Origin: Acidobacteriota bacterium
GTDB taxonomy: Bacteria; Acidobacteriota; Thermoanaerobaculia; Gp7-AA8; JAHWKK01
Direction: 5' to 3'
Length of the DNA stretch: 64,000 nucleotides
Assembly (NCBI GenBank): GCA_019347945.1
Contig: JAHWKK010000004.1
Span: forward strand, 62,001 to 126,000
Position 1 is the stretch's first letter. Every line of letters begins with the position of its first letter. The translations under genes and the position numbers were made by a program. Shown here one piece after another: positions 1 through 6,580 of the stretch. The notes under the pieces are model-generated. The model saw nothing but the letters and a program-made list of their open reading frames with translations. It was not told the DNA's origin and ran no database searches.

Positions 1-666
1 TGGCTGATGCAGATCGCCATGTTCCTCGTGCTCGGGCTTCTCGTGTTCCCGTCGCAGCTCATCGAGGTGGCGTGGGTCGGCATCGCCGTGGCCCTCGTGC
101 TGATCTTCATCGCGCGCCCGGTCGCCGTGTTCGTGTCTCTCGCTTTCACTTCGCTCGGTTTACGGGAGAAGACACTGATCTCCTGGGTCGGGCTTCGTGG
201 GGCCGTGCCGATCATTCTCGCAACGTTCCCTCTGCTCGCGGGAGCGCCGGGAGCGGCGCTCATTTTCAATGTCGTCTTCTTCATCGTCCTGACGTCGGTC
301 ATTCTGCAGGGAACGACGATTCCTCTGGTGGCGCGCTGGCTGAGGGTCGACGTAGCGACCGTTCCGGATCTCCCGCCAGGCGAGCCGGCCTTTTCATCGC
401 GGAAGGAAAGCGCGCTTCTCACCATCGAAGTCGCCGAGGGCTCGCAGGCCGCCGACAAAAAGATCGTTCAGCTTCCGCAATGGCCGCGCGAAGCGCTGAT
501 CCTCGTCGTCTATCGCGATGACGAGTTCTTTCTCCCGGTGGGCGGGACCGAGCTGAAGCCGGGCGATCGGCTGATCGTCCTCACGAGCAAGAAGGTCGCT
601 GACCGGGTTCGCGCAATTGGAGCAGCACCTCCCCGGGACGGGGTCGGGTCTGAACTTGGAACTTAA
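1..666 (+). CDS. C-terminal part of a K+/H+ antiporter with RCK_C (TrkA-C) domain (5' truncated by window)
   Basis: The reading frame is open from base 1, so the start lies upstream; 221 residues are visible. Residues 1-110 form several hydrophobic helices, including the stretch MFLVLGLLVFPSQ and the GLRGAVPI motif typical of CPA1/NhaP2 (CvrA) antiporters. Residues about 130-205 match an RCK_C regulatory domain, ending in PGDRLIVLTS. The family exchanges cytoplasmic K+ or Na+ for protons across the inner membrane. The last nine codons and the TAA stop lie inside the left arm of the inverted repeat at 637-733, so the native C-terminus has probably been replaced by repeat-derived residues. The family call is firm; ion specificity is inferred. 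Confidence 0.85.
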   Translation, partial: WLMQIAMFLVLGLLVFPSQLIEVAWVGIAVALVLIFIARPVAVFVSLAFTSLGLREKTLISWVGLRGAVPIILATFPLLAGAPGAALIFNVVFFIVLTSVILQGTTIPLVARWLRVDVATVPDLPPGEPAFSSRKESALLTIEVAEGSQAADKKIVQLPQWPREALILVVYRDDEFFLPVGGTELKPGDRLIVLTSKKVADRVRAIGAAPPRDGVGSELGT

Positions 667-733
667 CTCCGAAATCATCAGGCCTTTTCCGCTGGTATCG
701 GTGTTAAGTTCCAAGTTCGGACCCGACCCCGTC
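637..733. repeat. REP/MITE-like inverted repeat, 31-bp arms with one mismatch
   Basis: The arms at 637-667 and 703-733 are reverse complements over 31 bp with a single mismatch (T651 against G719), around a 35-base loop. Each arm holds a GGTCGGGTC/GACCCGACC core plus AACTTGGAACTTAA. This architecture resembles non-autonomous elements mobilised by REP-associated tyrosine transposases (RAYT, IS200-like). No transposase is in the window. The left arm carries the antiporter stop codon, and the right arm ends 2 bases before the next gene's ATG. Confidence 0.8.
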
Positions 734-735
734 TA

Positions 736-1653
736 ATGCTCTTTCACATTCACAGCGGCGACATCTTTTTCAGCGCGGCGGGCATTCTGACGCTGGCGGT
801 GATTGCCGGATTCCTCCTTCCGGAGGGGAAGTACGACCTGGCGCGGCGCGTGATCCGGACGTTCTTTCTCCTCTCGGTTCCGCTCGGCGCACTCGGCACG
901 GTGCCGGTTCCTCCGGGGCTCGCGTTTGCGCTCGTCGGAGTGTGGGTCGTTCACGCCGCGCTCGGATTCGGGCGTCGCTCGAGGCGCGGCGCGGTGCTCA
1001 GCGGTTCGGTCCTGCTGCTTCTGGTCGTCGCGTCGGCCGCTCCGGAGATTGCATGGAGGCTTCGCCAGCCGCCTGAGCTCGCTCCGCCTCCGACAGTTTT
1101 CGTCTTCGGCGATTCCCTCAGTTCGGGAGGCTTCGGCGAGAGCCGAACCTGGGTCGACCATCTCGATGGCAGCGGAGGGACGAAGTTCATCAATCTCTCG
1201 ATGCCGTCCGACACGACCGGTTTCGTGCTTCGGTCGCGAATCGGCGAGCTCGAGGACGGCTGCCGGGCATGCGGAGTGGTGATCGAGCTCGGTGGAAACG
1301 AAATGGTCGGAAACGGATCGGCGCGCGAGTACGAGCACAACCTCCGAAAACTGATTGCCCAATCTCGCGAGCATGGTGCGGAAAGAGTCTGGCTCGTCGA
1401 GCTGCCGCCGCTTCCCGGCCGATGGTCGTGGCCAGCCGCACAGCGTCGCGTCGCCCGCGACACAGGATGTATTGCGGTTCCCCGTCGCGTCCTCGCCTCG
1501 GTTCTCGTCGATGAAGCGAATACCTTCGACGGGCTTCATCTCACCGATCGGGGACATCAAAGGCTCGCCGGGCTGATGCACGTCTGGCTCGGGCTCGCGG
1601 CGTCGGAGGCGACACCGGTACATCGTGAGGGCCCGGTACGCCGAAATCATTAA
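736..1653 (+). CDS. Membrane-anchored SGNH/GDSL-type hydrolase
   Basis: This is a 305-residue protein. The first 100 residues contain about three transmembrane helices. An SGNH hydrolase domain follows: block I FGDSLS near residue 120 (nucleophile Ser), block III GGNE near 190 (in place of the usual GxND), and block V DGLHLT near 262 (Asp/His). SGNH enzymes hydrolyse esters, often acyl or acetyl groups on lipids or polysaccharides; the substrate is unknown. The ATG sits 2 bases after the right arm of the REP-like repeat, so no ordinary ribosome binding site precedes it. The stop codon lies inside a second, degenerate copy of the repeat at 1641-1675. The gene is therefore bracketed by repeats and may have been moved or trimmed by them. 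Confidence 0.75.
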   Translation: MLFHIHSGDIFFSAAGILTLAVIAGFLLPEGKYDLARRVIRTFFLLSVPLGALGTVPVPPGLAFALVGVWVVHAALGFGRRSRRGAVLSGSVLLLLVVASAAPEIAWRLRQPPELAPPPTVFVFGDSLSSGGFGESRTWVDHLDGSGGTKFINLSMPSDTTGFVLRSRIGELEDGCRACGVVIELGGNEMVGNGSAREYEHNLRKLIAQSREHGAERVWLVELPPLPGRWSWPAAQRRVARDTGCIAVPRRVLASVLVDEANTFDGLHLTDRGHQRLAGLMHVWLGLAASEATPVHREGPVRRNH

Positions 1654-1675
1654 GTTGACCCGACCTTCTCCGTCA
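1641..1675. repeat. Degenerate, deleted copy of the REP-like element
   Basis: CCGAAATCAT at 1641-1650 matches the start of the loop of the 637-733 element. It is followed by TTAAGTT, GACCCGACC and CCGTC in the same order as its right arm, with about 9 bases missing and a short TTCT insertion. It contains the stop codon of the SGNH hydrolase (1651-1653). No complementary left arm is visible. Confidence 0.55.
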
Positions 1676-1741
1676 TTAAACAATACGACCTGGTTGGCGG
1701 CGCGTTCGTCAGATTGCGCCGCACGACACCGGAGGGCAATC

Positions 1742-4144
1742 ATGAAAGACGTTTCGATGAAGGCATTATTGGCGTTGGCGGCTCTGGTCATTGCCGTGAT
1801 CATCCCGGCAGGTCCCGTCCTTGCGCAGGACGAGGACGACGAACGGGAGGAGACCGAACAGACCGCGCGAAGAGTGACCGAAGAGATGACGGTCACGGCG
1901 CGAAAACAGGAAGAGTCGATTCAGGAGGTTCCGTTGTCGGTCGCGGCCCCGACCGAGGAGGAGCTGCGGGACCGTGGCGCCGAGACTCTCGAGGACGTCT
2001 CGGTCAACGTCGCGGGATTCACGGTGCAGAATGCAGGTCCGGGGCAAAGCCAGGTCGGAATGCGCGGCGTCTCGGCCGGGCGGATCATCCGCGACCAGCC
2101 GGGCGTGAAGGAACAGGTCGGCATGTACCTCGACGAGTCGGTCATTTCACTCTCGCTCTTCACTCCCGACATCGATCTGTTCGACCTCTCCCGCGTGGAA
2201 GTGCTTCGCGGCCCGCAGGGGACGCTCTTCGGCTCCGGATCCCTCTCCGGAACGGTTCGCTACATCACCAACCAGCCGCGGATCGGCGTATCGGAAACGA
2301 TCGCCGAGCTGAACGCCAACACCATTTCGGACGGCGACTTCGGCGGAAGCGCGAAGGTGGCGGCGAACGTGCCGATGGGCGACACCGCGGCAATGCGCGC
2401 AGTCGCCTACTTCACGGAGTACGGCGGCTTCATGGATGCCGTGCAGCCGGATCTCCGGGTGAATGAAGACGTGAACGACGGGAACCGTTTCGGCGGACGT
2501 CTTGCGTTTCTCTTCGAGCCGAACGAGCGGCTTTCGATCACCCCGCGCATCGTCTACCAGGAGGTGGAGACCGACGGATGGAACCGGATCGACGTCTTCA
2601 ACATCCTTGCAAATCCCTTCACGACGACGCGGCCGCAGGTCACTCTCGGTGACCGGAGGCAGTTCACCCAGTTCGAGGAGCCATTCACCGACGAATTCTT
2701 CCTCGGTGACCTCAACGTCGAGTACGACCTGGGTGGGCGAACTCTGACTTCGATTACCTCGTTCACGAATCGCGACATCCTGGTCATTCGCGACGCGACG
2801 GCGCTCACCGCGAGCATCACCGGTGGCACGATCGCTCTGCCGGAGAACATTTACACGATCGACGCGCCGCTGTTCGACGAGACCGGGGCGGAGTCGTTCA
2901 CTCAGGAGGTGCGGTTGTCGTCAGAGATGGCCCGGTGGCAGTGGGTCGCAGGGGCGTTCTACAGCGACAGTACGCGCGACTACGCACAGAATCTTCCGGT
3001 GATCGGATTCACCGCGCTGAGCGGTATTCCGACGGCGGGAACGAAGCTGGCCGAGACGGATGAGCTCTATAAGTCCGACCTCCACTACGACTTTACGCAA
3101 CTGGCGGCTTTCGGTGAGGTGACGTACGCCGTGAACGAGCGGCTCGATCTGACCGGCGGACTGCGCTGGTACGACTTCGAAGAGGATCGAGTACAGATCT
3201 TCGATGGTATCTTCGCCGACCCGATCGACAGCGTCGGCAGCGTGAGTGCGGACGGCTTCGCACCCCGCGTGATTCTCAGCTACGAGCTCTCCGAGGCGAC
3301 CCGGCTCAATGCGCAGGTATCGAAGGGATTCCGGCTCGGCGGGATCAACGATCCACTCAATACTCCCCTCTGCCGCGGAAACGACGAGCAGATCTACGGC
3401 GGACGGCCAACATGGGATGACGAGACGCTCTGGAACTACGAGGTTGGTGCCAAGTCGAACATCATGAACGGCCGCGGCACGTTCAATGTGGCGGCGTATC
3501 ACATGGACATCAAGGACCTGCAGGCGAGCGTCACGGCCGGATCGTGCTCCTCGCGCATCGTGATCAACGTACCGGATGCGAGAGCAACGGGAATCGAGGC
3601 GGAGTTCGAGCTCGCCCCGACGGACAGCTTCGACTTCGCGATCTCCGGCAACTTCAATGACTCCGAGCTCGGATCGAGCTTCATCGTGAATGGCGTCCCG
3701 CAGGCGGGAATCGTCGAAGGCAACCGGCTTCCGAGCGTGCCGGAGTTTCAGATGGCCGCCGCTGCGACGTACCGATGGACCATGAATCGCGGGATGGCCG
3801 GTTACGCAACCGGGGTCTACCAGCACGTCGGCGATCGCTTCACCCAGGTGAGTGATCAGCAGGAGGGTTTCGGAACGATTCCACTCGACTCCTTCGCGGG
3901 AGACATCGGCGGTCCCTTTACTCAGAACACCTTCACCTTCGATCCGAAGCTTCCGGCTTACGACGTCATCAACCTTCGCGTCGGGATTCTGCGAGGGATG
4001 TGGGACACGGCGTTGTACGTCAATAACGTGACCGATGAGCGGGCGTTGCTCGCCATCGACATCGAACGAGGGGCCCTTGCCCGCGTGTCGTACATGACGA
4101 ACCAGCCGCGGACATTCGGTGTGAGCGCCCGCGTCAACTTCTGA
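1742..4144 (+). CDS. TonB-dependent outer-membrane receptor
   Basis: This is an 800-residue outer-membrane receptor. The start at 1742 follows GGAGGG at 1731-1736; the open frame extends upstream but without a signal peptide. Residues 1-28 are a signal peptide (hydrophobic run then PVLAQ). The plug domain has the EEMTVTARKQ TonB-box region, the EVPLSV motif and VEVLRGPQGTLFGSGSLSG. A beta-barrel follows and ends in the aromatic-terminated strand FGVSARVNF. The family imports siderophores, vitamin B12, glycans or other large ligands using TonB energy. The plug style resembles receptors common in sphingomonads. The ligand cannot be read from the sequence, and the flanking hydrolase and methyltransferase do not identify it. 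Confidence 0.9.
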   Translation: MKDVSMKALLALAALVIAVIIPAGPVLAQDEDDEREETEQTARRVTEEMTVTARKQEESIQEVPLSVAAPTEEELRDRGAETLEDVSVNVAGFTVQNAGPGQSQVGMRGVSAGRIIRDQPGVKEQVGMYLDESVISLSLFTPDIDLFDLSRVEVLRGPQGTLFGSGSLSGTVRYITNQPRIGVSETIAELNANTISDGDFGGSAKVAANVPMGDTAAMRAVAYFTEYGGFMDAVQPDLRVNEDVNDGNRFGGRLAFLFEPNERLSITPRIVYQEVETDGWNRIDVFNILANPFTTTRPQVTLGDRRQFTQFEEPFTDEFFLGDLNVEYDLGGRTLTSITSFTNRDILVIRDATALTASITGGTIALPENIYTIDAPLFDETGAESFTQEVRLSSEMARWQWVAGAFYSDSTRDYAQNLPVIGFTALSGIPTAGTKLAETDELYKSDLHYDFTQLAAFGEVTYAVNERLDLTGGLRWYDFEEDRVQIFDGIFADPIDSVGSVSADGFAPRVILSYELSEATRLNAQVSKGFRLGGINDPLNTPLCRGNDEQIYGGRPTWDDETLWNYEVGAKSNIMNGRGTFNVAAYHMDIKDLQASVTAGSCSSRIVINVPDARATGIEAEFELAPTDSFDFAISGNFNDSELGSSFIVNGVPQAGIVEGNRLPSVPEFQMAAAATYRWTMNRGMAGYATGVYQHVGDRFTQVSDQQEGFGTIPLDSFAGDIGGPFTQNTFTFDPKLPAYDVINLRVGILRGMWDTALYVNNVTDERALLAIDIERGALARVSYMTNQPRTFGVSARVNF

Positions 4145-4152
4145 GCCCGCGA

Positions 4153-4193
4153 GTCTGCGGGGTCGCGGCCTGACGGCACACGGCCCCGCAGAC
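4153..4193 (+). other. Hairpin downstream of TonB receptor gene
   Basis: GTCTGCGGGG at 4153-4162 pairs perfectly with CCCCGCAGAC at 4184-4193 around a 21-base loop, 8 bases after the receptor stop. No T-tract follows, so it is more likely an mRNA 3'-end stabilising structure than a classical intrinsic terminator. The remainder of the 230-base gap to the next gene shows nothing else I recognise. Confidence 0.45.
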
Positions 4194-4374
4194 CGGCGAC
4201 GATGCCGGAGTGTTTGCCGGCGGACGCCGTATTCTTGTCAACCGGCGGGAGGGGTGATCCAATTGGCGTTCGTTTCGGCTCGCCGAACGCGCCCATGACC
4301 CGCCGCCGAACAACATCAGACGAGACCGGAAGTGTGACCTCGCCGCCCCCGTCGATCGAGGGAGCATCATCGTA

Positions 4375-5649
4375 ATGCGCTTCGGGTCGATCAGACGGCG
4401 TCTCGCGGGTTACCTCCTCGGGCTGGGCGGCCGGCCGGAGGAACATCCGATTCCTCCGGACTATCTCTCGCCCGCAGAGCTCAAGGGCACTCTCGACGAC
4501 AAGCAGATGCGGCAGAAGGCGGAGGATTACTTTTCGTCGATCGCGGACTGGAACGATCTGCTCCGGAAGCCGTTCAGCCGGATCGAGGACACGCCGCCTC
4601 TTCTCATCAACCTCGCCGTCCTGATTCGAGGGATGAATCTCGTTCCCGGCATGAAAGTCCTCGATTTCGCGGCAGGCAGCTGCTGGGCAACCGACGTCTT
4701 TCTTCGGCTCGGGTGTCACGTCGTCAGCATCGATGTCTCGATGACCGGCCTGAGAATCGGCCGGAGCCTGATCGAGCGGGACTCGTTCCGGCGCGCGGCG
4801 CAAATCCCTGCAGTGTTCGACGGCGAGCGGCTTCCGCTCGCGGATTCTTCGATCGACCGCATCTTCTGTTTCGACGCCTTTCATCACGTGCTGCGGCAGC
4901 GGGAGGTCCTGGGCGAGATGCATCGGGTACTCGTCGGTGGGGGGATTGCCGCCTTCGGCGAGCCGGGTCCTCATCATTCGAGATCGGCGCAGTCGCAATC
5001 CGAGATGAAGACCTATCGAGTTCTCGAGGACGACCTCGATCTAAGAAAGCTGAGCGAGATGGCGTCGGACGCAGGCTTCGTCACGATGAACGTTTCGCTT
5101 TTCAACGCGGATCCCTCTTCGGTGCCGCTCGATCAGTTCGAGGAGTTTCTCGAGGGAGGGCCCGCGTGTGTCGACTACGTCGATCAGTCGCGCCAGTTCC
5201 TCAGCAACGCCCGCGACTTCTTTCTGCAGAAGGCCGGGCGAGAACGCGCCGACAGCCGGAGACCCGCGGGTCTGCGGGCGGAGATCGAAGTCGCTCTCGA
5301 CGAGGTTCGATCCGACGGTTCGATTCCATTCTCGTTCAGGGTGAAGAATTCCGGGGAGGCTCACTGGCTTCCCTCGAGCGAGCCCGTCGGGGGGGTCTCG
5401 CTCGGATGTCATCTCTACGATGCGGAGCGGAAGCTGATCAGCTGGGACTTCCATTGGGAATCGCTGGAGGCGGATGGAGACAGATCGGGCGTCGCTCCCG
5501 GAGCCGTCGTCGAGGGGAGGGGAATCGTGCCGCGTCTCGCGCCGGGCGACTACATCCTCGAGCTCGATCTGGTGAGCAACGGTGTGATCTGGTTCACACA
5601 GAAGGGCTCACCGACGGTGAGCCTCCCCGTCTCGATTCCGGGTTCGTGA
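4375..5649 (+). CDS. Class I SAM-dependent methyltransferase with C-terminal beta-sandwich domain
   Basis: This is a 424-residue cytoplasmic protein. GAGGGAG about 10 bases upstream supports the ATG. Residues about 95-215 form a Rossmann methyltransferase domain (Methyltransf_11 type): motif I is VLDFAAGSCW, an acidic strand is VVSIDVS, and the motif IV region reads IDRIFCFDAFHHVL. Residues about 300-424 form a predicted all-beta region (FSFRVKNSGEAHW, then GDYILELDLVSNGVIWF). This resembles the beta-sandwich appended to polysaccharide-modifying or exporting proteins such as Wzt. Together they suggest methylation of a sugar or surface-glycan end group, but this is inference. No glycan gene cluster surrounds it. 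Confidence 0.8.
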   Translation: MRFGSIRRRLAGYLLGLGGRPEEHPIPPDYLSPAELKGTLDDKQMRQKAEDYFSSIADWNDLLRKPFSRIEDTPPLLINLAVLIRGMNLVPGMKVLDFAAGSCWATDVFLRLGCHVVSIDVSMTGLRIGRSLIERDSFRRAAQIPAVFDGERLPLADSSIDRIFCFDAFHHVLRQREVLGEMHRVLVGGGIAAFGEPGPHHSRSAQSQSEMKTYRVLEDDLDLRKLSEMASDAGFVTMNVSLFNADPSSVPLDQFEEFLEGGPACVDYVDQSRQFLSNARDFFLQKAGRERADSRRPAGLRAEIEVALDEVRSDGSIPFSFRVKNSGEAHWLPSSEPVGGVSLGCHLYDAERKLISWDFHWESLEADGDRSGVAPGAVVEGRGIVPRLAPGDYILELDLVSNGVIWFTQKGSPTVSLPVSIPGS

Positions 5650-5658
5650 TGCGATCCC

Positions 5659-5687
5659 TTGCGCTTTCCGCATGGCTCATGCATGAT
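5659..5687 (+). promoter_or_regulatory. Putative vapBC promoter with internal operator dyad
   Basis: TTGCGC at 5659-5664 and CATGAT at 5682-5687 are separated by 17 bases. The perfect dyad GCATG-GCT-CATGC at 5670-5682 lies between them. An operator placed there would fit autorepression by the VapB antitoxin, as is usual for this family. The predicted transcript would have a leader of only about 3 nt. Confidence 0.4.
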
Positions 5688-5697
5688 CTGTGTAGAG

Positions 5698-5946
5698 ATG
5701 CCGACCAAGACAATCAGCCTGAAGATCGAGGCGTACGAAAAGCTGAAGCGTGCCCGGCGCTCCCCTGAAGAGTCGTTCAGCAGCGTCGTTCTGCGGGCCA
5801 GCTGGCCGGAGGAGACCGTTACCGGAGCTGCACTCCTTGCTCATTACCGCAGACGCGGTTCGTCTTTCAGTGAAGACGAGCTTTCCCGAATCGAAGAAAT
5901 GAAGATCGCCGACGGACCGCCGGAGGATAAGTGGCGAGGGACCTGA
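5698..5946 (+). CDS. vapB: VapB-type antitoxin (DUF217-like)
   Basis: This is an 82-residue protein. The N-terminus MPTKTISLKIEAYEKLKRAR is characteristic of the VapB/DUF217 antitoxin family, in which the first 40 residues bind operator DNA. The rest, including EESFSSVVLRASW, binds and blocks the toxin. The start at 5698 is chosen because it matches the family N-terminus; an in-frame codon at 5659 would add residues the family lacks. The gene overlaps the downstream PIN toxin by 16 bases, the usual translational coupling of type II toxin-antitoxin pairs. Confidence 0.85.
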   Translation: MPTKTISLKIEAYEKLKRARRSPEESFSSVVLRASWPEETVTGAALLAHYRRRGSSFSEDELSRIEEMKIADGPPEDKWRGT

Positions 5947-6332
5947 TACTCGAGACCACATTTCTCATCGATCTCGAGCGAGAAGCGCAACGGGGAGATG
6001 AGGGCCCCGCGATGACGCTGCTCGAGCGCGAATCCCTCTCCAACCTTTTCATCACCTTCACAGTGGCGGGCGAACTGGCTGCCGGCACGAGTCTTCAGGA
6101 ACGCCACGCGTGGAATGAGTTCATTGCACCGTTTCGGGTGTTGCCGTCCAACGCTGAGGTCTGCTGGCAGTATGGAAAGATGTTCCGCTATCTCCAGGGG
6201 GTCGGTCTCCTCATCGGATCCAACGATCTCTGGATCGCGGCGACTGCGATCGCGAACCGGATGCCTCTGGTGATGCGCAACGCAAAACACTTCCGGCGAG
6301 TCCCGGATCTCGTTTTGGTTTCCTACCGGTGA
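5931..6332 (+). CDS. vapC: VapC-type PIN-domain ribonuclease toxin
   Basis: This is a 133-residue PIN-domain protein. A GTG start at 5931 follows GGAGG at 5922-5926, inside the end of vapB. Acidic residues expected for the Mg2+ site are present: the N-terminal Asp in TTFLIDLER, the Glu in VAGELAAG, and the Asp in SNDLWIAATAI. A conserved C-terminal NAKHF follows. VapC toxins cleave tRNA or rRNA when freed from the antitoxin; the target here is unknown. The gene appears intact. Confidence 0.88.
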   Translation: MARDLILETTFLIDLEREAQRGDEGPAMTLLERESLSNLFITFTVAGELAAGTSLQERHAWNEFIAPFRVLPSNAEVCWQYGKMFRYLQGVGLLIGSNDLWIAATAIANRMPLVMRNAKHFRRVPDLVLVSYR

Positions 6333-6482
6333 TCGACGCTTTGCCTCATTGAAGTTTCCGCGACGCGATCGTGCGTGTGCCGGGCAATTACCAGGTCCAT
6401 CATTGTCGAGCTGCCGGAGGTCTGTGAAGTCGACGCTCTCACGCGGGATCTGTGATGTGTCTTCAAGTCCAATCTCCGGGGG

Positions 6483-6511
6483 TTGACATCCCGAGAAAGC
6501 GGTGGGAGAAT
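6483..6511 (+). promoter_or_regulatory. Promoter of the iron-uptake locus
   Basis: TTGACA at 6483-6488 is a perfect -35 hexamer. GAGAAT at 6506-6511 is a plausible -10 after 17 bases. The predicted start of transcription, about 6518-6519, lies just before the Fur-like operator. Confidence 0.55.
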
Positions 6512-6522
6512 GGCCGCCTTAT

Positions 6523-6537
6523 TGAGACTGAGTCTCA
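6523..6537. promoter_or_regulatory. Fur-box-like 7-1-7 palindrome
   Basis: TGAGACT-G-AGTCTCA is a perfect 7-1-7 inverted repeat. It has the same geometry as the Fur core TGAGAATnATTCTCA, with one change in each half. It lies just downstream of the predicted -10 and 43 bases before a FecA-like receptor. Repression by a Fur-family regulator under iron sufficiency is the natural reading. Confidence 0.6.
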
Positions 6538-6580
6538 GTATGAATAAGGGACCTATCCCGACGCCAAGGAGTTTTCTTCC

